In this document: in pieces, positions 25,071-37,624 of the stretch
Layout of the letters: every line of letters starts with the position of its first letter
Numbering within the stretch: the first letter of the stretch is position 1
Assembly (NCBI GenBank): GCA_027886175.1
Contig: JAJNNQ010000006.1
Span: 13,607,001-13,671,000, forward strand
DNA from: Phylloscopus collybita
Lineage: Eukaryota; Chordata; Aves; Passeriformes; Phylloscopidae
Direction: 5' to 3'
Length of the DNA stretch: 64,000 nt
Program-made: the position numbers and the translations under genes
The notes under the pieces: generated by a model
Told to the model about the DNA's origin: nothing
Seen by the model: the letters and a program-made list of their open reading frames with translations, nothing else
Database searches by the model: none

Positions 25071-28000
25071 GTGTCATGAACCAGCAATCCCTTCGAGTAT
25101 CTCATGTGTCATGACTAGCAAAACAAACTCCATGTTCAGAACAGTAACTTCATGTACATGGCTTAAGTTCCAGCATTTGGTTATAGTCTTTTAATACTGC
25201 ATATTAGAAGGCACCTAAGCAGAGCTCATATTTCCATGAAAAATTCAATGTGAAGCTGGAAATTATTTCAGACAGCAGTTTTACTGGCAAAATGCCCAAG
25301 GCTTGCAGATGGTGCAGCATTCCTCTGTCTTGAGTGTGGAAATCAAGAAAGCTTGAAATGAGAAGCCTTCAAAGAGGAGAAGGTGTTTCTGTGACACTTG
25401 CAATAGCAAATACAATTGCAAAGATGATTCAAGTGTGAGAGACATCAGGATCCACACATCTGGTCTTCAAATGAATAAGACAGACAATAACTCCAGAAAG
25501 ACAAGCATGTTGCAGCTAAAATGAACCAGAAACAGAAGCTTTATGATTCATAGCCCCACTTCCAGAACCAAAGCCCTTAGCATTTTGATCACCCACAAAA
25601 CAAAACAAAACAAACCAAACCAAAACAAAACAAAACAAAACAAAACAAACAAACAAAAAAGAAAAGAAAAGAAAAGAAAAGTGGTCTAATTTACTGTTAT
25701 TTCTTAGGATGAAGCAAAAAAATAATACAGTTCAAGTGGAAAAAAATTGCTTAAAACAAAAGAAAAATAAGAATTGGTGAGTTTTGACAAAGAATTATGT
25801 GGAAACGTATGCCAGACTGAAGGCTAAACAGGACCTGAGTTTGAACTTAAAGAAAATATTTGTCCTGGTTGGAAAAATTCTATCTTCATCAAACTAAGTC
25901 TTGATGCACAGGGTACAAGAAAAGACAGTTCTGAATTTATTCTGGCATATGCACACTGCATTTCTGGGAGGAATAGGTGACTTATGTGCTGCCTGTGACA
26001 AGGGAAGTCATCCTATTTCTGTTGATCAAAGCCTTCCTTAGAAGTGAGGCTGCAAAAGTTTCTTCAACCACGCAAAAGAAGTTTTTAAAAAGACGGATGA
26101 TGCAAAGAAGGAACAAATTCCTGAAGGTACATGAGGTAGTGCCCACCTGAACATAGTGCTTTGCAGTTTGAAAGAAACTTAGAGGAGAGTCAGTGAGCAG
26201 ATTGCAAGGGCACTTGCTATCACAAGCACGCATGACACAGGCCGGGTGCAGAAGCAGCTGTTCCAAAGATAACCAAAGAGCTGTGGAACTATAAGTAATA
26301 AGCACTCATGCAAACAGGAATAAGAATTACAGATACAGCTGCATATATTGTGTTTTAAAATGTAGACTGCAGGTCATATCATAAGACAGGAAAATCCTTT
26401 GAAGCTGTAACTCTGGAAGAAGGGTGAGATATCAAAGAAAGGGAATCAGTGTTCAGTGCTGCTGTTCACCAAAAGGGCAACTGTTGTTGTTGTTTGTATA
26501 AAGAGATCTATCTCAAGTAGCAGTTGGAGAGATTACACCACTTTTGCTTGCACTTACTTGAAAGCATCTTTATTGCTCTTGAAATTTTGAATATATATCT
26601 CAAAAGGGATTTTAGGAAAATGAAGGTTTAGAAAAAAGAATCAAGAATTCTGTAAAGAACCTGCTACCATGAAAAAATTATTGAGCTAAAGCTATTTTTA
26701 AAAATGCCTGATCTGAGCCAATAAGAACCTATATGGAAAGCAGAACTTTGATAATGAAGGTTCCTCTGACTTTAACCAAAGAATAAAAATCCCATGAGTA
26801 AAAAAATAATATGTAGAATACAAAGATCTTTAATACTGACCAGACTAAGCACTGCAGCAATTTCTGGAGGTGGGTGGTAGCATTTTTTTTAATTGCTAGC
26901 AGTTTTTAATTAATATTGTTTTTTTGTTTTCTTTTCCCCTGAGATTTTTCTCTATTGCAAAGTGGAATATTTTAAAAGAAATTTATTGTGCATGCTAAAC
27001 ACAAGATTGGATGGAATAATAATAATGACCATTTCTTGCATATAAATCCACAGATTTATGAAAAGAATGAAGAGTAGCATAGATTATGAATTAACAGTGC
27101 TGTGAAGATCAATTTTGGGGAAATGCAATGCTTTTGAGAATGGGAGTGCAGCTTGGAGATTTGTGGAAATGGTGCTCCCACACCCTGGCTGGGTCCAGTT
27201 TGAAGACAGACAACAAAGTCAATGAACATTTTGAGAGATGTCAGCCTTTTATGGCTGTTAGGGTGCATCAAAATTTGAATGCAGCAGAAGACAGAATTTG
27301 TCAATATAGAAAGCAGTAGTGTTGAAGAGAGTAACTGATTCTATAAACAAGTAATTTATGAAATGCTATTTGGAAGACTTGTCTTTAAGCATCTGTTAAT
27401 GTCAGCCCTCTAATAGCCAGTTTAGTTCCTTCTCAAGTAGAGCCTTTGATAGTGTCCTCCCAAAGTTATGAAGCTCTGTTATCCATCTTACCAGAAGATG
27501 GGCAATTGTTTGTGTTCCTCTGTTGTAACATTGAGGTTCACAGGCATCATCAGAAAATCAATAAACATCATCAGAAAATCAATCAACATTGCTACTCTGG
27601 TGGAACAGGACACATTTGTCTATGTTGATGCAACACCTATTCCTTCCTGCAATTCTGGAGATGCTTCTGAGAAGCAGCACAGACAGTCTTGCCTGTACAA
27701 CCAGTGCTACAGCACATGGCATGTTTGTCCTCTCACTTTGACAACTACTTCTTTCTGGATTTACAGTTGTGCGGCTGTCATGGGAATTATGTCATAACCA
27801 TTCCCTGAAGTACATCTTAACAAATTCCCCACATAATAATTAGATAGCAATCAACAATAACAGTTGCTTTGTTGTTTTCTAGGCTGTTAAGCCATAAAAC
27901 AAAGAATAAGGTTAAGTCATTTTCACTAGATTACTACAAGGACAGTAAGTGGCATGAAATTCATTACATCTGATGATCTTCCATTCTGAACAGTTGTCAT

Positions 28001-29359
28001 GTCTTTGACTGGGGCACTCAACAGTCAACTTTATTTAGGGTCTGAAAAAACTGAAGTTACTTGAAGATAAGAATTTAACACTTTTAACACCTTCTACAAG
28101 GACTTAAGACTGTATTGTGCAAAATTTCTGGTAGAGTCCTGCATTCATCCTTCATTTAAAGCCCAGCTTTTCTTGTGGTTACTGGACTGATCCTGGCAGA
28201 TGCTGAGTTTTGACAGCTTTTATCCCTTCTCAGTGAGTCAGTCCCTGGCAGGGCTGGAATCTTAACTTAGTCATATTCTGAGAAGGGACTGTTTGCTGTT
28301 CCAAACTGTATAGGTGCTCCTGGGAATTAGACAGGAATGCAGCAAAAGTCCTTTCATTTGTGACCTGAGCCAAAGTTAGATACTAGTGTTAAAAAACAGC
28401 TGCACTGAATTGTGGTACTGCTCAACTCTATTAAATATTAACCTTCTCTCATCATCTCTAACTAACAACTGCTTGGAAGGACTATCTTTTTGTTTTGACT
28501 AGTGTATTTGAATTAATTTTTTTTCTTCTAGTTAGTAGAACTAAGGCTTTCACTGTATTCTTCAGTAGCCAGAAAAATTGATTTTGTCATCTGTTGTACA
28601 GCTCTGTTTTCATATTTTCCTGCTGTCTCTCACCTGACCAACAGCATGCACTGGGCTTTGTCTTCTCCTTTAAAAAGGTGTAGGGGAAAAGTTCTTCTGT
28701 CAGGTGAAGTCATCTAGGGCCAGGCTATAAACATGCACAACCATCTCTTGCTGGACTATCACATCTGTTGGTTCTTAATTGTGATATCCATAGAGAATAT
28801 AAATTTGCAGATTGATGCATATCTGAATTTGAGGCTTCTTGAGAATTTCAGACTTTCCTCACTAAGGTTGGTTTCAAGAAACAGGTCTGGGGTTGTTGTT
28901 TAGCTTTGGGATTTGGCCTACTTCAATGCTATCATGAGTTACCTGTTTTACAGGCAGTGAGTGCAGGGATAAGGGACCTAAACTAGGGGTAAGGGAGATG
29001 AAGGAAGGAGTAAAGCTATATCAAAGGCAGAACCAAATATAGAGAAAACATCTAATATACGGTCTGGAGAAAGTTTCACAGATTGTCCTGGAAACCTTCG
29101 GGTCCTCACACTCTTTACTCCTACATCTAGGAGCTGCAAATACTGCTGAGAAGTGCCCAAAACACACAACTCCCTGTCAATCATTTGACAGGTAGGCATG
29201 TACTAGCCTACCATCCAGCATTCCTGTCATGTAATAAACATTTTTGACACACAAAGGTGCAGCAAGGAGAATTTCAGGATCTCCAGTAAAATGAAGGCTC
29301 AGCTCAGGACACAGCTATGTGACTTAGGGAGAGAGACCACTTGAAGTGCCTGTAAGCTG
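25071..29359. other. Unannotated sequence right of the LTR
   Basis: No complete gene is seen. A short zinc-finger-like peptide can be read at 25384-25464 (plus), discussed as a finding. A 21-bp tandem duplication lies at 27545-27586. Other open frames (for example 25982-26305 minus, 27468-27797 plus) have no recognisable domain. Confidence 0.5.
25596..25681 (+). repeat. (CAAAA)n-(GAAAA)n compound microsatellite
   Basis: About 55 bases of CAAAA/CAAAC/CAAA units change abruptly into four or five GAAAA units. All are pentanucleotide-based on the same strand. No transposon body is recognisable beside it. Confidence 0.95.
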
Positions 29360-29543
29360 GGCTTCCTAGCCCCTTGGTTAGACATAAGGAATTAACACCC
29401 TGCCCAGGCTTCATCACATGCCTGGACAATGAACTTGGGTATGTCACCCTGCCAGTTTGTGCCTGTGTTCCCTACTTCTTATTTTTATAAACTGCAGATT
29501 CTTTAGGGCTGTCTCTTGTGTCTCTTGATCCAGTTTTTCATGG

Positions 29544-29616
<73 letters not shown>

Positions 29617-29656
29617 AGCTGAAGCCTCTGGGATTACTGTAATACAAATAAATAGC
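29360..29656 (+). mobile_element. Ancient MIR-like SINE with L2-type tail, split by poly-T
   Basis: The segment 'gaacttgggtatgtcaccctgcc' then 'tttgtgcctgtgttccctacttc' (about 29431-29481) resembles the conserved core of MIR/CORE-SINEs (compare 'gaccttgggcaagtcacttaacc...tgtgcctcagtttccctatctg'). After it, 'gattctttagggctgtctcttgtgt' and, past the T run, 'ctgggattactgtaatacaaataaatag' resemble the L2-shared SINE tail that ends in tandem AATA units. The left boundary is uncertain. Divergence is high, as for amniote-wide relics. A run of 68 T interrupts the tail. Confidence 0.5.
29548..29615. repeat. Homopolymer of 68 T
   Basis: Sixty-eight consecutive T. It sits inside the SINE-like tail and is the source of the poly-Lys minus-strand frame at 29444-29647. 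Such a long pure run is unusual and its exact length may be affected by sequencing or assembly error. Confidence 0.97.
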
Positions 29657-32442
29657 ACTATGCCTATAACAGAGGTATCATGTGAAATGAGCTGAGATTT
29701 TGTATATGAGCCATTAGGTGTGTGGGATAAGATGAATTCATTAAATTTGAAAACATAAACATATAGAGTGTGAGTACCATCTTAGTCTCTTACATCATAC
29801 TAAGCATATATAAACTTACAGGCTTACATATATTATACATGTTTAGCCTGTTATATAAAGTGGATCTAAAATGCATTATATTATATAAAGTGTGTTCTCT
29901 AGTAGCATGTACATTACAGGCACTCAGCAAATAATAAATAAAATTGAAATAGCGTAAAAATTAAAATGGACTATATTCATCACTTCTTAACCACAACCTT
30001 TAGTGACATTAGCAAAAAACAAACAGGGTCAAAGGCATGTCAGCCTTGCATTCCAGAGGTAGGCATGATTGGAGTTCATTGACTTGTATCTGAAAAGCTT
30101 TGAAGCCCTTAGAACAGCAGTTGCACTAGCACCGCCTGGAGTTCAGGCTGCAAAAGCCTTCCTCCAAGCTGATCCCAGGTAAATGCCCAACAATTAAGTC
30201 ACATATCACCTGAGCTATAACATTATTGGTATAACAAAGCATTAAACAAATTTATTTAAAGCTAGGTGGTACACGTCTGTTTACAGTGGTGCTGGGCCTC
30301 TGGATTACTGTGTAAACAAGGTCCAAAATATCATCCTCAGTATCATTTATCACAAAAGGAATATTTAGACTTTTGACATTGTGACTACTGAAATACTACT
30401 TCTATGACTTGGTTTGCTGCCTCTGCAGTTTCTACTTCATCAGCAAAGTGAACTAGAAAAGATTCTGGTCAAGCAAGATACACAGAACCTTTTACTTAGT
30501 CTTGCATGCTCTGATTTGGTACCAGCATTATCCCTGCTTTGGAGAATTTGTCCCCTTTTGCCTCCCTACCAGCCACGACAACGGGATGCACAATAAAAAC
30601 CTGTGTTTACAAATCTTGCATGCAAATGATTACGGCACAGCCATGATATGCAGCAATTTAAATTTGTTGACAGAGTTGCTAAGAAACAAACCTTTTGATT
30701 CTGTGAAACCCTTTTTGATACAGCTCCACTCTCTGACAGTTGAAGTTACTGAACAAGAGTGAGGGCTCTTTAAAAGAGGAAATTCTGACATTTGCTATGT
30801 TTTCAGAGGCTGTAACATAACATTGAATATTCCTTCAGTGTCAGTTTTGTTCAGTAGCAGAGTGTCTGATTCCATATATATTTAAACTATCTTATATTTC
30901 AAAAATTGGCTTCAGCACTTCAGTACTACCTTTTCCCACTCTCATGCACAATTGTTTTGCAAAGAATTGTGATCTTTACATGCTCCCCTGCCAAATACCT
31001 TGTAAGTTTCTATATTTTTTCCAATCTATTCTTTAAACATCCTTTCTCCAGGGCATTTTCACAAAGGACCCCATAGAATCTTATTCAGATATCAACAGTA
31101 AAATACACCATTATTTTGACATTCCAGTGTTATGAAGACAGCTGATGTTTTAAGAATATATATTCACACTGTAGACACCAAACCATTAAACAGTGTAGCA
31201 GAGCTTGGGAAAAAGGAACAAAAAAAGAGCCCTGATTTGTCCCAAATCAGATTACTCATATCACTTATCTGATAAAATTAGAAGCACTGTCATGTAAAGT
31301 CTTGTCAGCAAAAGAAGATGGTTTAGCCCTTAGGTTGGATGAAACACATTTGGGAGGCATCTAACCTTCACTTTACTATTAAGGCAGCCTAGAGCAATTT
31401 TAGTTCTAATTTAAACAAGGTGCTTAAATTTAGGCAGAATTAATCCTAACCTAATTGGTCATAACCTTATTTTTCTTAGCAGGCTTAACACTTGTAATTG
31501 CAAGCTGCCTGCACCTATAGTACCTTTCGTGCATGGCTGTCACACAGTTGAATTCAGTGCCCAAAAATCAAAAGGCAGACAAACAAAAATTTCAGCTTTT
31601 TATGGGGATGGGAAATAAACAAAGACAATTATGGGACAGAAGCAGAAATGAGAGGCTCAAGGAAAGACCATATGATGTCTTCCACCTCTGAAGGCATACA
31701 CTGCTTTCCAGGATCAACACATTACTTTTACAGACATTTTGGATTTTTCTGGTGTGAAACATAGGAACCTAATGTCATGTGACTGCCAAAGTGCTATTTT
31801 TAATCAAGTAAAATGGCTGCAAAGTAATAAACTGAACCTAAAAGGCAAAAGGATGACTCTGTGAGGAAAGGTATTGATCTATGCTTGTCAAAAAACCACA
31901 CTAAATGGGAGTGGGGTAAGAAAGAAGCAGTTAATTTCAGGTTTATTCAGAAGCAGTGAAGACTATCTCTTCCTACCATTTTCTTTTCACATTGTGTTCA
32001 TAAGGACCATTTTTTCCTTGTGAAAAAACACATCTCCTGAAATTGTGCAAAAGTGTTTTGAAAACGATTTTTAAAAATGTGAAATAAATGTAAAAATAAT
32101 GAGTCATACTCCATAATGGCCATTGCAGTGTGCATTAGAAGGCAACCAGAGCACTCTCAGCATGCACTAATAGCTTGCTAATGCACAGCCTTTGGTGCCT
32201 TATTGCTATAGTCGACATTTACCACAACGAATACTTTGCAGCAAGAAATATTTTGGGATCCATTATGCTTTCACAACCTTGAGCTGTGCTGGGAAGAGCT
32301 GGAAGTAGAGTGCTGTGAGCAATGAAGTCTGAAGGCCTGGAGAAGTCACTCATGCTATTGCCTTCTGTTGGAATACAGATGGAAAAGACCCATCCCAAGC
32401 TCAACCTTCCTGATGGAAAACACTATTGAAGGAGAGACATTT
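29657..32442. other. Unannotated AT-rich sequence
   Basis: No gene or clear transposon. The interval 32095-32215 carries an AP-1-like TGAGTCA site at 32100-32106 and a 9-bp inverted repeat (32130-32138 with 32178-32186); it is discussed as a possible regulatory element. Two short plus-strand frames at 30414-30762 overlap in different phases and show no domain. Confidence 0.55.
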
Positions 32443-33180
32443 CATGGAATCATACAATTATTTAAGTTGGAAAAGACCTCTAAGATCATCAAGTCCTATT
32501 GCTACCCTGGCCTTGCTGTGTTCACCACTAAACCATGTCTCTGAGTACCACACCTATACCCCTTTTGAACACTCCAGGGATGATGATTCCACCACTTTTC
32601 TAGGCAGCCTATTCCAGTGCTTGATGACCCTTTCCAAGAAGAGATTTTAATGAATATCTGCTTTAACTTCCCAACGGGCAACTTGAAGCCATTTCATCTC
32701 ATCCTGGCACTGGTTACCTGGGAGAAAAGACTGACCCCCACCTGGCTACAACCTCTTTCAGGTAGTTGTAGGCAGTGATAATGTCTCCCCTGAGACTCCT
32801 TTCAGAGATCACATCCCCAGCTCCCTCAGCTGCTCCTCATTAGGCTTGTGCTCCAGATCCTTCACCAGCTCCATTTCTCTTCTCTGGACACTCTCCAGTC
32901 CCTCAATGTCCTTCCTGCACTTAGGGGCCAAGAACTGAATACAGGATTTGAACAGCAGCTTCACCATGCCAAGTACAGAGGGACAATTGCTGCCATAATC
33001 CTGCTGGCCACACTAATTCTTGTACAGGTCAGGATGCCATTGGCCCTCTTGACCACTTGGGCACACACTGGCTCATGTTCAGTGGCTGTTCACCAGGACC
33101 CCTGGTCCTTTTCCACCAGGCAGCTTTCCAGCCACTTTGCCCCAAGCCTTCACTGCTGCATGGGGTTGTTGTGACCTACT
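32443..33180 (-). mobile_element. CR1 LINE, 5'-truncated and decayed, minus strand
   Basis: The left end reads 'catggaatcatacaattattt' then 'aagttggaaaagacctctaa' and 'gatcatcaagtcc', the reverse complement of a CR1 3' terminus with degenerate 8-bp repeats (ATTGTATG ATTCCATG on the element strand). Further right come CR1 ORF2 C-terminal landmarks in reverse: 'gatgattccaccact', 'gacccccacctggctaca', 'ctcctttcagagatcacatcc', 'ggatgccattggccctcttgaccac', 'actggctcatgttcagtggctgttcaccaggacccc'. It fades near 33180. No frame stays open over the element, so it is older than the copy at 13.2-14.6 kb. Catalytic reverse-transcriptase motifs are beyond the truncation. Confidence 0.93.
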
Positions 33181-36100
33181 GATCTTGATCTTGAAGGTGA
33201 TGATGCAAACCATCTTGAACCAGGGCCTTGGCCTGAATACCTCACAGGCTTTTCACCCTGACACCTTTGCAAGGCCCTTGTGCTGCTGCCCCTTTTCATC
33301 TGGACATCATAAATCATCACACTCTCTCTCTCCCTCTCTTTTTCTGAGTACAGAAAGCCTGTGTGAGACCTTAAGAAGGTACCATCAGTGCTGGGAGGGG
33401 AGGTGGGGAAGGAGGATAGGGGCTTTCTGCTCCTGGTTGCTTTTTCCCAACGTACCAGACCAGTAGTTCTTTGGAAGCAGGAAATGTTGCAAGTACAAGA
33501 GAAGGCTGTTCAAGTATAAAGTAACATTTATAAGATCCATTTATAAGAACATTTATAAGATGACTGTAAGAACTCATTTCACTAATTGACACAAAGATAC
33601 CTAAGAATGGGCAATGCGACATTTTATTCAGTGGAAGCTTTCACCTGTTTTTTGTTCCATTTCCAATTTCCTTGTACACCAGTATTGATAGGAACTCTTA
33701 TTACCTCAAGTCCCACAGTCAACCATCATCACACAGCTCCTGCTGTGCCCTGGGGTTTAGATTGCAAACTATAGGAGAACAGGCAAAAAGTGGGGACTTA
33801 TTATTTTAACAATGCCCAGAGATATTATTACCAAAATGTATCATTTCTGTTGGCCTAAACCCTTGGCTTGTAAATTCTTCATGTGAGTAGTCATAAAAAT
33901 AAGCCTCCATCCTCCCTTGAGCTTTGAGAGAAACCAACCCCAATCCAAACTCACAAGGGATGGAACTACAATGGAGCAGAAATCCAGATTCACATAACAT
34001 CCCAGTGGACTAGAAGTGTTTGAAAGTACATTGTTCATGTAAGTAAAGGTATGGAGGTAATTTCCTCATTTGAAAACATGTTTAGTGAGAAGAAAGATAA
34101 TTTCCAAGAAAAGAAGAATTAAAATGTTTCTCTTGATTTTCTTGCTTTGGGGTTTTTTGTTGATTTTTTTTTCATAGAACAGCAATTTCTTTTGTTTTGC
34201 ATGTGATCTGTATAAATTGTTCCTATCAAACAAGGCAATGCAATGAATTGTATTGAGCTGTGTAAGTTCTAGCAGTCAGAAAACCAATACATTTCATGGC
34301 TGGCTATGCTTTGTTTTCATTTAATGCAGACAATTTAATGTTAGCGATTGAATCAGTGAATTTTCCAGCAAAAATGACAAGGCAGTCAACTTGAAAAGTA
34401 GCATTATTAGCCATGGTCTCTTCTAGTTTTGTGTGCATGTTGAGTGATCTGGGATGAAAAACTAACAAGCACCTGTCAAATCTGAGACATCAGGTTTTCT
34501 GACAGAGGGCCCACTGGACATTCCTATCAAGAGAGCCTTTATGAGTAAACCATGGAAATCTCTCTCAGACAAAAAGGAAACAGAGCTCATCAGATTCTGC
34601 AGACCCTTGACTTGGAGGGCATGCTGTCTCCAATGGAAGGCTTTTGATCACAATGCTTTTTTTATTCAGATTTGACTTCACATTATGGCTAATCAATACC
34701 TTGCAACAGTCTAAGTCCCCAGCTAGATGCACATCTCACAGTCAGGCAGGGAGACCTACTAATTGAGAAAATGTCAGAGACCCAGGTACCATCGCCCTCA
34801 GGCCATAGTCTTGCATCAGCTCAATCCTTTTTTCCCATCCCTGCCCCTCTGATCACAGTACCCTAGAAATGGTGGAAAGAAAATTTAGAGACATGACAGG
34901 CACAGAAAAGCAGGATCAATTCCTGTCGTTTGCCACCACTGTTTACTGCCTTCCCAGGTCTTCAGAGGGTGTTTTTCTTTCATAGCTTAGGGTAACTTAA
35001 CCTTTTACAAATAGGATGATGGTAAAATTCATGCATTTTAAATGGTTTGATTTTTCTAGGCCTGATATTATATTGACTTTCTGAAAAAGACTGTCTCTTT
35101 TAAATGTCTTTTTTTAAAATATAGAAACAGGAAGGTTTTCATCATGTCTTCAATTTTTGCCATGTGTCCATTTTAAAATTATCCTTCTTATCTTTCCTCA
35201 TTATTCTTCACCAGTCAAACTTTTCAGATGAATATTATGAAGTCCTGTAGAAAAAAAAAAAGCAAGATAACTTCGAAATTAGGACATGGGGCATGTCCTC
35301 ATGCAAGGTGACACCGTGAGATTTTGGTAGCAGCAGAAGGATGTCAGACTGGCCTTTTTCCCAGTACCTGACTGAGGGCTTGTGTTCAGTGGAGCATCAT
35401 GAGAGAGGTGCTCATTTCTGGTCCTCTGTGACCAGAGAAATTAAAAATGAAGGGGTTTTCTTTTATTTGCTCCTACCTCCATTTGGCATTTTCCTGGCAG
35501 CATTGTTTGCCTAGCCTCTGCCATAGCTAGTTTTGTGAAAAAAGCCCCATGTTTGTAAACATGGCTTTGTAAACTATGGTAAACCAACCGCTGGAGGGAG
35601 TCACAGCTTAGGGAGCTGCTGGAACTACCGACGGCTGCTGGAAAAATGCATTTTACTTTGGGAATCACATTATATCTTTCCTGTGTGAAATGAGTTTTCC
35701 AAGGCTCTGTAAGCATTTTTACATGGACTTTGTCATGGGCTGAACTGGTTTTCCTCATATACAAGCAGTTCCTTTATCAAGGAGAGAGCTACTATCCACT
35801 TTACCTTAGCCAAGTTGTGGCTCTGGACAGATGTTTCAGTGGCAATATATTAGGTGGTGGAGAGAGAAAGAAAGATTAGATGTAGGTTAAGAACAGGTAA
35901 CAGTACTGAGAGAAGTGTGAGAAAGGAAAGCAGAAGCAAGAGAACCAGAAAATGAGAAAATAAAAAATCTGCATTAAAGATAAATATTTGGCTTTTGCTC
36001 TGTGCATCATTTTTCCCTAGATTGCCTATCAGGAGCTCCTATTCTTTGTTTCCTATTCTTTGTGACCTTCTCCACTTATATCCAGCAGCCCTTCTTCCCA

Positions 36101-37577
36101 GAACAAACGTCTTAGAAGGTCAGATGGGACAGCTGCTTGCCTTGCAAATAAAATAGTTTTAAAAAGCACACACTCCCACTGTCTAAAGACTAACCTGCCA
36201 CATATATATCTATTTGAAAGTTCAGTCAAGCAATTATTAAAAGGGACTTAACAAATATACCTGCTTATTGGTAAATCTCTGAAATGGCCTTGTTTTTATA
36301 AAACCCTTTTATTTGCTTCAGTTCTCATCTTCATTTCTTTTTAAAGTTAAGATACTTCTTTCTTGTGTTTTAAATATTTTGTGAGGATGGAGACATTAAT
36401 TAGCTTTATTTTTTTTTACAATAAAGAATTATTTAAATTTTTAAAATATTATAAAAGGCCTTTAAAATAGATCATTTAAAAAAATAAGCGTATAGAAAAA
36501 AATCTTCTGTATTCAAAAATTAATATTGCACTGAACCTTTTATGTGGAGTGAAGATTTTTACATACAATTGTCTTTTCAAATGGCTTAGCTTGTAAACTC
36601 TAGGAACACAAATTGAAGATGTTCTGAGTTTCCAGTGGAGCATTCAGGGTTTGGGGTCAGGAATTAAACAACAAATTTCATACTTAGTGTTCCATGTCCT
36701 GCTGACAGAGTGAATTCTGAGAGAATCCTTGCAATAACTTCAAGTGTAAAGCAGGGTTTTCGAAACTCTATTTGTAGAAAGAACCTTCTAGAAAAAGACA
36801 ACTTGCAGGATGAATAAGAAAACAAAGAAGGATGAATAGCATTCTTTTTGCTATAAGAGAAGGCAAGTATTTTCCAGCATGGGTGTCTGCTTCCACATAA
36901 ATATTTAAGTATGTAACTACTCACCCACATCTGAAAATGTTGGTTTGTGTGGTTTACCAAAGGCCAAGGTGGGATGAGTTAGGGAGGCAGGGTCAGTCAC
37001 TATTTCAGTTACCTAGATAGGGTTGCCTTTTATCTGCCAAGAATGTCCCTCCTGCCCCTTGCTCACCAGATTTATGTCAGCTCCCATGCAGGAGCACCAG
37101 CACTGTCCCAGCACAGTGAGGACTGCCAGAGCACTAAATTCTGACAGGGGCAGCAGTCACAGCCAGCACCACAATGATTTGCAGTCCTCTTCCCCTTCCC
37201 TCCAAAAAATACCAAACTCAAACCTTCCCCCTCAGAAACCCCACAAAACCCAAAAAAACCAACAAAACACAACAGCAACAATGAAAGGGGAAAAAACAAA
37301 CAAACAAAATAAAGAAAGAGTATCTATATAGTTGAGTTTTATACAAAAGCATTTGTCTGGCAAGAGGAAGGTGGGAACAGAAGCAGGTTGGGGACAACCA
37401 GTAATCTTAGGAAAAGAATCTAAGGAATTCAACAAATGCTTCAGTAGGGAAAGCAGTAGGTAAAGCCCCTGTATATTCTCAGTCACCTACACAAAAAAAG
37501 ATTCTAGAGAAGTACTTTAAATATGCACCTTTATATCCTGAATTTTCAGTCAGCAGGGGAATCAAAATATTAAAATT
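33181..37577. other. Unannotated sequence
   Basis: No gene recognised. The interval holds a short CT patch near 33323-33345, small internal repeats of 'atttataaga' at 33525-33560, a purine-rich patch at about 35860-35960, a very AT-rich stretch at 36390-36530, and an A/C-rich low-complexity run at about 37225-37310 that underlies the frames there. The minus-strand frame at 35441-35764 (107 codons) has no recognisable domain. Confidence 0.5.
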
Positions 37578-37578
37578 A

Positions 37579-37624
37579 GAATAGAATAGAATAGAATAGA
37601 ATAGAATAGAATAGAATAGAATAG
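37579..37624 (+). repeat. (GAATA)n pentanucleotide microsatellite
   Basis: About nine perfect units of GAATA/ATAGA. The flanks do not show the CR1 or LTR sequences that sometimes accompany this motif in bird genomes. Confidence 0.97.

Noticed and set aside
29444..29647. Minus-strand poly-Lys frame
   Set aside because: It is produced by the 68-T homopolymer.
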